A stretch of 52,768 nucleotides of DNA. Source: Mesaphorura yosii (lineage: Eukaryota; Arthropoda; Collembola; Poduromorpha; Tullbergiidae). The position numbers and the translations under genes are program-made. A model generated the notes under the pieces. That model made no database searches. It was not told where the DNA came from and worked only from the letters and a program-made list of their open reading frames with translations. The stretch lies in NCBI GenBank assembly GCA_009869945.1, contig WIXG01000467.1, forward strand, positions 1 to 52,768, read 5' to 3'. Below are positions 11,661-23,277 of the stretch, in pieces (position 1 is the stretch's first letter; each line of letters begins with the position of its first letter).

Positions 11661-12531
11661 ATGGGACTGAAATTGAGACTTGGCCCTCAACCTCTGGCTT
11701 TAGCATTGGCCCTGGCGCTGATGCTGGTCATCTTCACCGCAGCCACATCTGCCATCACCTTCGAGGAAGTACTCGACGGGTGCAAGAAAGGTTCCAGTGA
11801 CACCTTCTGTGCCGGCTACCCAAGCAGTAACTGTGACAGCGTGGACAAATTTGGATCCGATGCGTGCAAGGTATTCTTCTCTGTCACCAAGATCAGTGAT
11901 ACGCAATTCTTCCTGGTTCTTCTGGGCAAAGTTGGGAACGGTGAAGTCACAATTAAATTCTTGAGAGACACTGACAGCGTAAGTCAAGTCCAGATTCCAC
12001 TCGTTTTTCTGTGAATCCTTTTAATACGATGTCTAATAACTAATTAAATTGATGTCTTTCAGGGGTTTGAACAAGGATCACTTCGCTGCCATATTGACGG
12101 TGGCAAGCCAAAAAGTCTTTTCAATTTTCAGACAGATGCGGTTAGTTCACCAATCAGTACAGTTAAGGAAGGCAGCGTGAAGCGGGTTGTGAGTGATTTT
12201 GAATTCTGAATTTTAGGCCAACGCCAACCAGAATCTGGCCAAGGAAGAGGACATTAAACCTACGCTCAAGGATGGCTGGATCATGTGCCCCATTCTGGTC
12301 AACACCCCTTCTCACGAGGACGTAACAACAAGCCACACTGTCATCCAGCTGCTGGAAGGTGGCACGGTTGCTGGGAGCTCAGAGAAGCCGATGGAGTTCT
12401 GGAAAGACTTGACCGTCATGTCGAAGCCGTCGTACAAACCATCAGGCGCTGGTGAAGTCGCTAGGTCCGTTCTTCTGGTGGGGATCGGGGGAGTCTACGC
12501 GTATGCCACAACCTCCATGATTACAACTTAA
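11661..12531 (+). CDS. Secreted DOMON-like protein 6, probably GPI-anchored
   Basis: Exons 11661-11978, 12063-12140 and 12217-12531 (both introns phase 0, at the same places as gene 5) give 236 residues. A leucine/alanine-rich signal peptide is followed by FEEVLDGCKKGS, TFCAGYPS, ACKVFFSVTKI, then FFLVLLGKVGNGEVTIKF in place of the GWVALGF strand, a cysteine in LRCHIDG, and GWIMCPIL in place of C-x-F. The two core motifs have lost the tryptophan and phenylalanine, so the ligand surface is probably altered. The end (ARSVLLVGIGGVYAYATTSM) is hydrophobic. Divergence is higher than between genes 1-4. Confidence 0.65.
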
Positions 12532-12614
12532 TTAACTGCATTGTAGGATAACTCTCAAATATGTCAACTGGCAGCTCAGAAAATAAGTGATCGTGAATGC
12601 CAAAGTCATGCCGT

Positions 12615-12620
12615 AATAAA
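12615..12620 (+). terminator. Poly(A) signal AATAAA
   Basis: AATAAA 84 bp after the stop of array gene 6. Confidence 0.6.
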
Positions 12621-12806
12621 AAAATTTTATCATGGAAACTTATAGCCAGCTCTTTGTTTATCTGATAATTTGTTCGTCGGCATCGTCGGGTAGAATTTTA
12701 ACCGAATTTATTGTTCTCTCGCCCTTGATTGATTTCAGTTCGCATTCGTATCTCGTATCTTCCCGTATTCTCTTCTCTCGACCTTTTCTTCTTGGCTGAC
12801 AGTGAA

Positions 12807-13724
12807 ATGATACAAATTTTCGCCTCCTTGAGCCTGACTCTGCTCTTGCTCGCTGCACCGGCCGCGCCGAGCTCGTCACGTTCTATCAAGAGTTACCTAT
12901 CCTTCGTCGAAGCTTGCACCAGTCGATCGACAACGGCTGCTGGGCCGCATTGCTTTGGATTCACGGGCATCGCCGTCAACGACACGAACGAGTGCCAGAA
13001 AGTAATCACAAACAAAGCACTGGATCGGGATCTCATGCACAATGCGTCGGCGCGTTCTGAATGGCTGCCAGATTCCTGCCACGCATTTGGACTGATTAAG
13101 CGAGTAGAGTTCTACAAGTTTGAGGTGATGCTCGTTGGTAAACTCACGACAAACTATAGCGGCGGTGGCGGATCAGGGGCGTGGGTTGGGCTCGTGCTGT
13201 CACCAGAGAGCCGTCGTGTCATCGAAGTACGTAGGTCAATTAGCCTACGTTGCCATTTTACACTACATCTGACCACTCAACTTATCAGTTTGTTCCTGGT
13301 TCAGGTCGGAAACCGGGCAATCATCTGCAAAGCGGACAGCCATGAAGTTCAGCTGCTGAATATCACATCGTCTGGGAACTCGTTGGGCATTGTGAGCTAT
13401 TATTTTAACGTCGGAGGGTTACTTATGCACTGATCTCGAATTCGATTTTCGACCCAGGCAACCACGACTCCTCCAAATGAAGACTCCTGCATTCCTGACT
13501 CCTCCGAGTCCTCGGTCCACGTCGAAGACACTGACGAGGCTGAGCCGTGGATGCTCTGCCGATTTCTCCTTCGATCTTCCGCTTACGACGTCGACGTGCT
13601 GAATCAGGATCTTTATCTCGGACTCGCTGGCAACACGGGTGCAAGCGACTACCTCGGAAGTTCCTGCCACAAGAAGGCAGAGTTCAGGCGCACGGCAGGC
13701 CCGCCAAGGGTGAAAATCATTTAA
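12807..13724 (+). CDS. Secreted DOMON-like protein 7, apparently soluble
   Basis: Exons 12807-13226, 13305-13391 and 13458-13724, both introns phase 0, give 257 residues. I start at the ATG before IQIFASLSLTLLLLAAPA because it opens a good signal peptide; the open frame upstream has no ATG. Array features are YLSFVEACTS, HCFGFTG, SCHAFGLIKRV, FEVMLVGKL, GAWVGLVLS, ICKADS and MLCRFLL followed by DLYLGLAG. Unlike its neighbours it ends AEFRRTAGPPRVKII with no hydrophobic tail, so it should be released rather than membrane-bound. An N-glycosylation site NYS and a G-rich loop lie in the core. Confidence 0.65.
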
Positions 13725-13793
13725 AGCGGACACTAGACTCATACGAGCCTTTGCTGATTCAATTGATTCGATTCACTGATTTAGCAAGTGTTA

Positions 13794-13799
13794 AATAAA
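13794..13799 (+). terminator. Poly(A) signal AATAAA
   Basis: AATAAA 70 bp after the stop of array gene 7. Confidence 0.6.
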
Positions 13800-14157
13800 C
13801 TGACTTAACCTCAGAGTGCTTATCAATCCATCCTTTTAGCCTTATCAAAACAATTTCGGTAATTTTGATGGGCGCCGATTGAATAAATGTTCTATTTTCA
13901 TCTTGGCGGTTTTTCAAATAAAGATATGATGTAATGATTCGCTTGCGTTTTTTTGGAAGAGCCAAGTTACAGTATTCTCATTGATTTATAAAATCCAAAT
14001 CGTTACATTTTCTAATCGGCAAGTAGGTGTACTTTACTTTACTAATCAGCTCGCTTTCATTCTGCAAGGGTAGATTCATAGGCTGAACTCGCGTCTTCAA
14101 AGATTCAGAGTTTCGTCCTCCTTCGACTGTCAATGATTACGATTAAAATAATTGATC
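13800..14157 (+). other. Intergenic region in the array
   Basis: No gene is seen between the poly(A) signal of gene 7 and the start of gene 8. Confidence 0.3.
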
Positions 14158-15362
14158 ATGGTCAAATTCTTCCTGGTGCTGCTAGTTTTCGTCTGCTCCT
14201 GCGCCGCCATCGAAGATTTCAAATCAATTCAGAAATCATGCGACCAGGCTCCGAGCTCCGAGTGCGTGTACGGCCCATACTGCTTTGGCTTCAGTGCCCC
14301 GAAGGTGAACATGATCCTCGACAACTGCACACTCCACATTCAGGGCATTGACGACGGGAGGCGAAAGAAGGCGAGGGAGTGTCCAGCCATTGCGACGGTT
14401 CGACGAGTGGCCTTTTACACCTACGAAATAACGCTGGTGGGACGGATTGTCCTGCAGCCGGGTCCAACTGGGTCGAAGTTTGGATGGATTGGACTGTCAT
14501 TCAGTCGGGAGCTCGATCTTGTAGTAAGTAACTAGCGATGGGCAGTAATTTCGTAATTTGCGTCGCCAATGGTTGCCCTTTGACCTTGTATTGCTTGCAC
14601 TACTACAGAATGGGAGCACTGCTTTTATCTGCCCAATCACTGGCGACCCTAACCCGCAAGTTCACGTGGTGCGCCTTTCTCGGACGGAGTTCCCAAAATC
14701 GAAGGCCGGGCTCGTCTTGACGGTAAGGCCGGTTCTATTTCACCTTCCACACTTCATTGATCTTGATTCTTTGACCTTTAACCTCTCACTTCTGGTCTCT
14801 GAATTTGCAGGAAGACTGCAACTGTGACCAGTCTGACATCGTCTCCACGAACTACATAACCATCGACGAGGGGCTGGGTTGGATCATCTGTCGGTTCAAC
14901 GCGACTTCTTCGTACCTTTCCGGTGGGTTCAACTTCCTCAGCCGCAACTTCTACCTCGGACTGGCTGGCGATCTGCAGGAGAGGCTTGCGGTGGTCAACG
15001 GAACGCTCGCGCCTGGCGTGGTGTTCTACGATCCTCAGTCGGTGTCGGGCGCGTCGGGTGGCGTTCTCGTCGGTTCGTGGATGTCAGGTCGCCCAGGTCA
15101 CCCAAAGGACTACTTTGGGAGTTCCAACATGGACCAAGACTTCTTCAAGCTGCTTCGTGTTCGAGTCGGCCCTGCCCCAGTGAAAAGTCAGGCGGCCGCG
15201 ACTGTGCCTGATCTATGGTCCTGCAGACTTCGCATCTTGGCTGCTTGTTCTTTTGTTGTGCATTTCTGTGCTTGTTATGTGTGTATCTCCGCTCTAATTA
15301 GCGAACTACTAGACGCACTGGCGGCACGATCCCGTTTCACAGCAGCAAGCGAGGCAGAGTAA
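14158..15362 (+). CDS. DOMON-like protein 8, longest copy, membrane-anchored
   Basis: Exons 14158-14523, 14609-14722 and 14811-15362, both introns phase 0, give 343 residues. The start is the ATG before VKFFLVLLVFVCSCAA. Array motifs: FKSIQKSCDQ, YCFGFSAP, ECPAIATVRRV, YEITLVGRI, GWIGLSFS, FICPITG, GWIICRFNA and FYLGLAGD. It shares DLYLGLAG/FYLGLAG with gene 7, so the two are sisters. About 70 extra residues (G/S-rich, SGASGGVLVGSW) follow the DOMON-like core, then a transmembrane segment (ILAACSFVVHFCACYVC) and a ~35-residue tail, so it may be a single-pass membrane protein with a cytosolic end. The last membrane part is cysteine-rich. Confidence 0.68.
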
Positions 15363-18300
15363 GCACGTAACTCATGAATAGGATTAAGCACCTCTGTCAT
15401 TCGGATTATTTATACTCATGTGTTCAAGTAGAATAGAAACTTTGGGTAATTAATTAACTAAAATAATAATACCAACTGCCTTCCCGAATTATTGCATACG
15501 TAATACAATTCACTGAAAGTCACTGAAATACAAGTAAGTAAGCTACTTGAATATAACGTTCGCTTCTCTTCGTACGTGTACTCGTGAAACGCGAATCCCT
15601 AAAATGCAAATGTTTACTCTCGGCCGGGTGCAGAGTGCACTTGACGTCTGAATTTTGAATTCTGACTTCAATCTGCTCACTGCGCTGAGGCTCCAAAGAC
15701 AAGAGATGATGATGAATCGCAGTCGAATTTCGAGCGATGGCCTCAGATAATGGAAAATGGATTGTTTTCTGTGATCTTCAATCAGAATCTGCACCAATTG
15801 ACTGAGTTTGCGTTGCATTTCGACAATTTTGGGTTCACTGATTAAAATTCGGCGGAGAAAGAAGCAAGAAACCGCAAGAAGCCTGGCCAATTGAAATATT
15901 TACAGCGTACGCGTTCGTTTTGTGCGCTGGAGATCATAAAATCTTTTACTGCCACGTCGAGCGTGCAGGAAAAGTTCCAGGTCCATAATTCCTGACTTAT
16001 GCTCTCTCGCTTCGCGTCTCGCGTCTTTACTTTACTCTACGTGGAGAAATTGCATTCACCGTGGCGTGCGATGCCATTTCATATGCATTGTGGAATGTGA
16101 TCATTACATTTCTCATTTCAGTTTCATTCCGCTGCGCTGTAATACAAAAGATGAGGATGCGGATCTTTGCTCTGCCTGTCCTGCGCTACCTTTTCGCTCG
16201 TGCTCGCGCGCTCTTTATTACTTTCGTGCCACGGCACCCGTTCTGGACCGAAAGCCCTTCATTTACATACAAAATGTTTTAATTCAGGAGTTTCCCGAGC
16301 ATTTCGAGGCTTCGAAGCTTGGAAACTGGGTTCACGCTTCGACCGTGACTGTAGAAAAAGATGAAATTCCCAAAAATGATTCATTTCAGGAAGATCTTTC
16401 GCATTTTGTACGTGGTAGCGAGACGTTTGTCATTTGGAAATGCAAATGAAGGACTCGAAACGGTTTCCAGGCACCAAATCGTCGTGTACTCAGGTTTCTG
16501 GACCCTGCAGCAAGCCACCCAGCAGGCGCAAGATTCGAAGTTTGTCAATCTCTAATTTGGAATTTGCAATCCAGATCTGAATTCTTTGTGTTCACGTCTT
16601 TACGTTCCCGAATTTTGATTCAGCGCTTCGCTTCAGGATTCTGACATCAGGATCTCGATCAAACCCGAGTTGATTGCAACAAGGCACAACGACACAAGGG
16701 AAGATGAATTATTCAGTTATTCCATTACGTCGTCGATTGTGAGCCGATTTGTTCGAAGGAGTTGGAATGGAACCGGGAGATCGGAATCATGTCATCTCAT
16801 CATGTAAGTACTCGAAGGAAGATTTACCGGTTGAGCTGAATGCTGATGCTGATGCCGAATTGGAGCAGAACTAAATGCAACGGAGAAGACGCCGAAGAGG
16901 AACGAAAGGAAGGAGATTTTCCTTTGCCATCAATCAGAAAATCGCTTCTCGAACACGAAGCCAGACGTAAGCATAAGCGTAAGTAAGACGACAAATTCAA
17001 AATCGATACTCAGCAATACAAATGACGACGACGACGACTCGATTCAGATTCAGATTCAAATCCGCATCCTTTCAAGAAACTTGAAGAGTAGACAGACAAG
17101 ATCGCAGCTGGAATCTATGATTTGGAAGTTCGCTGATGCTGATGAGCTCCAGCCGCGACGACCGAGCGGAGAAGTGACAATAAAAGCAGAGTCGAAAGAG
17201 AAAGAAGAAAAGACATTATAGTGTGATTGTGATTCAATTTGAATGAATTTGGAATCACTTTACTGCTTCTGTAATACCATTGCCTATTGCCTTGCATTGC
17301 AAGATGTGAGGTGAGTTAGTCAATCTAAAGACACTTTAGACTCGAGATCCAATCCATTCCAGACTCGACTGACTTCATTGATCCTTGCAGCCAGAGCATG
17401 CAACGACTGGAAGATAAACGAAGATCATTTCATCTTTTGACTTGACAAGACCGAATCCCTGACGATTCTGGCCTCATTTCGCCGTTTCATTTCCGGTTTC
17501 TCGTGTGTTTCAGAATCCAGAACCCGAATTAAGACTCACGAACGCACACGCAAAGATCTTAAATGCAAATAAATGAAGTCCGTCCGTCTTTCGAATTGAG
17601 GTCAGCGATTCACGTTAATTATCTTGCGTGAGCACGCGAGCGAGTGCGATGAATGCGGTCGCGGAGAACAAAAGAATCGGACGGATTAAGGCTACAGCCG
17701 ACCAAGACCAAGACCAACACGAAGAAAGCGACTAAAGAGAAGAAAGGCAAAGGCAGTCGAGAGAATAGAAATAAGAATAAAAGAAGATGCAGACGAGTGT
17801 AAAGTGTAAAGCAAAGAAGCCGCCGCCGTGCTACTGGAGAAGAAATGGAAAAAGTAATCATAAAAAGTTTCCAGCACGGCACGCGAATCACGAAAGGCGA
17901 ATGGGGAGAAGAGAATGGAGAGCGGATCTTTTGTACTCGTCTCTTATCAAAGTTTCTAATGAAATCTGCAACTGGAGAAAATTCAATTCAAAACTCCTTG
18001 CAACGCCAACGCCTTGGAAGGCGGAAAATGGTAACTCGAATGAAAATTGCTTGCTTTGCTTTGATGTAATTAACACTCGGGCACGTGTCCCGATTTAATT
18101 GCCTTGTTAATTTATGCAGAGTCCATAAAAGTGCTTCTCGGAATCTTGTCTCCTTTATCAAAATTGCTTGGCATGGCCGAAACGCCGAAAGCGAACGGAA
18201 TCCGTCCGAAACCCGAGGCGGAGCGGAGCGCAAGAACGGCAGATTCTTTTGTGTTCGTCATTTTAATTAGGAAACTTTTGTCATTCTTTCAGCTTCGGCT

Positions 18301-19985
18301 TGGGAATTGTCACAATCACAAGTTTGTCGTGAGCCGTCGTTGTCGCCTTTTGTGTAAGTCGTGTTGTGTTTGTGTTTATGTTTATCATCATTGTTCATTA
18401 GCATTAATTGTAACACGATCTTGTCTACTTTCATTGTTTCTTTCTGCTTGTAGGCTTCTGTTTCCGTCCCAACTGCATGCGTAGCGTACGTTGGAGATGA
18501 AGATAAAAACAGAATATGATCCCGGCCTGCCATGCCATTGCCGTTAGTTTTTACTGCATCGCCATCGTCATCCAGTTACTGCTTTATTTTATGTACTCAC
18601 CGATCTCTCGAGTCTCGCCTTCGCTCGACGTAAGCACTGAGCACAGCACCAGCAGCAGAGGAGCAAAGAAGAAAGAATTGACGGCCCGAGTAAGGAGTAA
18701 GTAAGTAAAGACTCTCAAGTGTCTCTAAGCCGTTCAGCCGTTACTCTCAAATTGAATCCAAAGTGGCGCTGAATTTCTGAATTAGATTCATAAACCCGGC
18801 AAGTCTCACACCAGACTCACAGGCCACGGCTCGGCAGGCGTCAGCTCGAAGTTTATGACTTTATGTCTTTGTCTTGAGTTGAGCAGGAGTTTCAGGTGAA
18901 AGTAAAGTCAGCTCAACGTTCAAGTCAAGTGATCTTTGAATCCCACACGCTCCTTCGCTCGCTCTGGCCCATCAAATGCGATAGCCCGTGATTCGTGATT
19001 CTCGTGAGTCGTGATTCATGACGAGATTAAAGTGTCAAAAATAATTGGCAGACAGCTCGACCTTAATTAGAATCCAAGTTCCAGCATTCCAGCGTTCCAG
19101 ATTCTAGCACAGCACCAGAAATAGGCTCCTGGAAGCTGAGTCAGCAAACCGCAGACTGCAGCATACAAGATTAACTCAAATACAGGCGGGCAAGACTTTG
19201 ACTCCTTTGACTTTGACTGGCAGGCAGGCGTACGCGAGTGTACGGGCGAAAGATCGCGATCAAGATGAAGATGAAGATGAATGAATAGCAGCACAGGCCA
19301 GGCACGATACAGGAACAAAAGTGGAGTTTCATTCATCTTTGATGAACTCTTGACTTTCTCGGTTGCTCTGTTGTAAAGCTCTCTTAATGTAAAGTAAAGC
19401 GGACTAATCTTGTCACTGTCAGACGCAGGCGCGTCTGGGCAGGCGAGTAAACGCTCGCAATGGCAATTTGCTTACGCGCAGTCAGTCATTTAGTTTCGAG
19501 CAGTTTAGTTTAAACGTGACGCTGAATCCCCATTTCCGGTTTCGCCATGTTATGTTTTGCGTAAATGCGTGAAATGAATGGTTTTATGGACATTGACATT
19601 AAGCCAATTTGCTATTAGTATTCGCACTTCTTCACACTTTGTAGTTCATCGCCTTCACCCTGCCCGGGCGGACTGCTTAATTACGTGACGTGAAATGCGT
19701 CTGGGTATCTTGCTGTGCGGCGCGAACCGGGAAATGGCACCTCATTTGCATACGAATGGCAAGGCTAATGGTTAATGGCTTGGCTTGGCTTGGCCTGGCC
19801 TTAGCCTTCGCCTCGCTGGTCGCACTCGCCACCACCACCGCACCGCACCGGCAGCGGCAACGCTAACGTGCTGCCCATTAACTCGAATTAACTGCTGTGT
19901 TGAGTACTGACTTTCCTTTTGCTTTCTAGTGTCATGCGCCCATGCCATCAGCCGCCGTTTAGTGAAATAAGGAGCGGGCACTTAC
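15363..19985. other. 4.6-kb non-coding part of the Dscam intron
   Basis: Only short overlapping open frames without motifs, signal peptides or usable splice sites are seen. Low-complexity runs occur: GAC repeats with GATTCA repeats near 17020-17060, a CGAACTTG-poor A-rich tract at 17700-17800, GATGAA repeats near 19260-19285, and CTTGG repeats near 19778-19800. Purine/pyrimidine-rich tracts dominate. No gene is proposed. Confidence 0.45.
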
Positions 19986-20067
19986 CGACATGGAATTGAC
20001 ACTCAATTAACGCCAACGCCAGCACCACCACTGAAGTCACCTCCGCGAGGCTCGGTCGCTTGGTCAT
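19986..20067 (-). CDS. Dscam-like: Probable signal-peptide exon of the Dscam-like gene
   Basis: On the minus strand the ATG at 20067-20065 opens 27 codons: a basic start (MTKRPS) followed by the hydrophobic run VVVLALALIECQ, then a perfect donor G/GTAAG in phase 1. The phase fits the acceptor of the first Ig exon at 1247, giving Ala at the join, and the encoded peptide has the length expected of a Dscam signal exon. No other exon fitting either side was found in between. The exon by itself is short, so the link is an inference from phase, strand and function. Confidence 0.55.
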
Positions 20068-21371
20068 CGTGAAGGACGCGGATTCACCCACGTTCGAGTC
20101 GACCAGCAGCGCGCTTTCTCAACGTCGGGCTAAGGAACTAAATTCTGGCAGTCGCAGTCGCAGTTTTGGCAGTTGGTGGTGCACAAATTCAAGTTTCAAG
20201 CCCACATTCTCACAAACACCGGAACTCGAACTCAGCAAAAACGAATGGGAATGGGAAAGAGAAGAGAGAACGAATGTTGGCAAAGGAAGTTTACTTCACG
20301 CACGCGGGCGCATGTTGTGCTCGGTTCCGCATCTCACCAGAAACTGAGCTTGAATTCGGATTCTCCGGTTCGAGATAAAGGACAAGACAATTCTTGCCTG
20401 TCTGGTTCAAAGCAAAACCGGAGCGAAGACATAAGCACGGCAGCGGCAGCGAGAGAAAGTGAGTCTGGAAAGAGATGCTGACTAAAAGTAAAGCAAGGCA
20501 CTGTACAGGTCATTCGATCATAACGAGAATGAGTAGTAATGATCCGAGATCATGGACTCAAGCCCGGAAGAACAAAAGTCAACCGGAGTCAGAGAGCGAC
20601 GGGCAGGCCAGCAGCTGTCGGAAAAATGACCTCACAACTTCATGTCCATTCTTTACGGGATCAAGAGCGCCTGCCTACTGTCTGTCGCCATCACTGTAGC
20701 CGGTGACCCGCAACCGCATGCGACATCTTATTATGAGGCTCACATTCTGGTTTTATGACCTTTGCCACCGTGAGCGGTCCAACCGTCCACGTCCAGCGAC
20801 TCCAGAGCTGCTAAGCAATGCGGGGATAAAATCGAAATATATGAGAAAGATCCAATTTCAAGAGATCAGCAAGAGAATTGAATCGGCTCAGGGCACGAAG
20901 AACAAAAGTGAAAGTCGCTCTGTCAAAGAGCCAAAATTTTAAGATGATGCTGATGCTGAATGTCATCAGCTGGTTTGAGTTTATAGCACAATTGCCAGGC
21001 ATGTGAGATTTTGTTCTTATCAGTTAATTTAACTGAGTTTCATTTAATCAACTTGATCACAGTGCACTGTGGTGGTTCGGCGTTTATTGCAGTAAGATTC
21101 GATGATCGAAGACCGAGACCATTTGATTGGGGTTGGAAGCGTTGGAGATCGTGTGAGTTAATTGGCCCATGGGATAAATATCAATCATCGACAGGATAAA
21201 CCGGATCGGCTTTCGACACAGAGCACAAGAAGCAAAATGTGCTGCTGCTCCAGGAAACACGGCTGGACTTACTGCTTTTGGGGCTGACACTCGTGAATTG
21301 AGAAATTCTACTACTACTTGGCTCATTAAGTCATTAAGCGAACTTAGACTTGCTTACTGATTTCTGATTTA
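20068..21371. other. Dscam upstream region / intergenic
   Basis: No gene is supported. On the minus strand this should contain the 5' UTR and promoter of the Dscam-like gene, but no clear TATA or initiator could be assigned. Confidence 0.35.
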
Positions 21372-22224
21372 TTGCACCAGGCCATCTCACTCCTGGTTTT
21401 CCCGCCATTCTCGGCGTCTTTGCCTACTTTAACGGTCCGCTCCCAACCCAAAAGGTTGACGACGGCACCAAAGCCATTTTCTTCACCAACATCCTCACTG
21501 CAATTGTCTTTGGCCTCGCTCTGGTGGTGGTGCACAAAGAAAGGAAAAGCATGACCACTTTCGTCTTTATACTGGTTTGCATTTTGAGAGTGTGGAGAGC
21601 GAGCCTCTACGTGTGTTACATGTTTAACGAGGAGATTTAGAGTTACGCGTAGGACTTTTCGAGGCACAAACACAATCTCGGTAAGGCGCCGTCTGTGCTC
21701 GACTTTATTCAGCGGCTGGTTCCCGTAAGAAAGAAGCCTTGTCTCCTGGTCTGCTATTTAATTTTCTTGATTGGCTACAATGTTATAGCCGTGAAAGCTT
21801 CGAAGACTACCTCCAACAGCCTTTCCATGCTACTGAAAGTGATTCCTTCACTGTGCCAGACAGTTGATGCACGAGCTTTCAGAATAACCCGAACCATGGC
21901 AAGCGAGGGTGTGCCAGCCATTTTGACTTCGCCGCCTTCAACAATTCGATGTGGTTCTACGAGCAGCTAAAGAACAAACTTCCATCAGCCCTGAAAACGG
22001 CTCAGAACCTGTCCACTGTAAAAAGAGTGCTCTTGAATGATTTCACGGAGCACCTTGCGAGAGGCGTGAGTGACATGATCGACGACATCCTACGACAATC
22101 GGCAGGTGATCATTCTGTGCTATGGTTCTTGGCGCCACCTGGTGCAGGCATGAATGGGCGGTCATTTAAATTCTTGCATATGCGTATCAGTACAGGCTGT
22201 AGGCAAGTAAGTGACCAATGCTAG
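21372..22224 (+). pseudogene. Cryptic, probably decayed locus with membrane segments
   Basis: After a good acceptor (TTTATTGCACCAG) the frame beginning GC at about 21381 reads HLTPGFPAILGVFAYFNGPL and two hydrophobic stretches (ILTAIVFGLALVVV, FVFILVCILRVW) up to a TAG near 21640, with codon choice typical of coding DNA. From about 21690 another frame reads on for ~170 codons (LDWLQCYSRESFEDYL ... FDFAAFNNSMWFYEQLKNKL ... DMIDDILRQSA) with one in-frame TGA near 21875. The pieces are in different frames and no upstream start was found. I do not recognise the family. It could be exons of an unknown membrane protein with missed introns, or a gene decaying by frameshift and nonsense. Confidence 0.3.
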
Positions 22225-23277
22225 ATAGCCGAAGTAAATCCATTTTGTCGTCCACACTGGAGCCGTGAGGTGGAACCCTTCTGGTCCATGTACATGGAGT
22301 ATAGGAGCCGGTATGCGAATCGTGGATAATGAAGAACGATAGCCAACTCTTTTGTGGTCAACGTTTCGAAATCAGTCACCCGTTTTGGGCAGTGGACAAG
22401 TTTGATGTGTCTGGGTTCCAGGATTGGGCATGGTTTATAATTACTAGTTCGGAAAAGGTTAATTACCAAATTTGTATTCAATGACGAAAGCGTAAAATAG
22501 GATAGACTTAGAATTAGATCTTCCTCCTTTGAAATAATTGCCCTTGGAAGCAATGTCCAATTCATTAGAGAATCTGTATTCTAATTCTAATTAGTGGATA
22601 TGAGAGAAGAATGGGTTTATGATTTATTTAGGTTTGGTCACGTAGTCAGTCAAGAGTGCGAAATTTGAAGGCAATCGATTCGGGGCGGATATCCAGCTCA
22701 AGTTTTACAGGAAATTACACTTTCATCAATTAATGGTATTTTTATTATTGTCACACTTATCCTCCAGCCTACTTTTGTCATCCATCGAATCTATCGAATG
22801 AGAAACATTTCCCGTACACGGGAATCATTGACCAATAAGTGCCATCCCAGCCAATTGTCTGGAAGTCAAAGACTTCTCATTTGAGTAGAATGTATGGACG
22901 AAAATATTTCTTTTATCACATGGAATGCGAATGTGTGCAAAATTCTGAATCAAACCACATGCTAAGTATGATATCCAACCTGAAAGAAGATGTGAAGAAG
23001 TCTCTTTTAGATTGAGTTTTTTTTTGCACATTCATTATTTTGACGGTCATTGTGCGTTGTTGTCAACCAGGGATAAGATAACCAGCACATAACATACGTG
23101 GTATTGGTACAAGCACGTGTTAACCTTGAGTAAAGTATGTTGTAAAGTATGAACCTGTTCAACTCAACTTCGTACTTTACACAACGTACCTTTATCATTT
23201 CTTCATTTGTTCAGCATCAGCTATTCGTGCAACAAGTGTCCAGGATCGTCCACACGAACTTTTGCTGAATTCACACC
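22225..23277. other. Intergenic, A/T-rich
   Basis: No gene is seen on either strand. It includes the upstream region of the P450 gene; no promoter motif is clear. Confidence 0.35.

Larger units (their letters stand above)
1248..19985 (-). other. Giant first coding intron of the Dscam-like gene, hosting a nested array
   Basis: The minus-strand donor G/GTAAG at 19986/19985 and the acceptor TTTCCAG/CC at 1248/1247 are both phase 1: the split codon reads G|CC (Ala). The spliced protein would run from a hydrophobic signal peptide straight into the GAISLEENGPRF lead of Ig1, as expected for Dscam. The 18.7-kb intron contains eight plus-strand genes. Long 5' introns are usual in Dscam genes; a whole opposite-strand gene family inside one is not. 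The joining is inferred from phase and signal only; RNA reads across 1247-19986 would settle it. Confidence 0.55.

Noticed and set aside
15363..19985. Open frames such as 16061-16449 and 17787-18098 as genes
   Set aside because: Low-complexity, overlapping in several frames, no signal peptide, domain or splice support.
21695..22224. In-frame TGA near 21875 as a selenocysteine codon
   Set aside because: No recognised selenoprotein family, no SECIS-like element identified, and the neighbouring frame is also broken.
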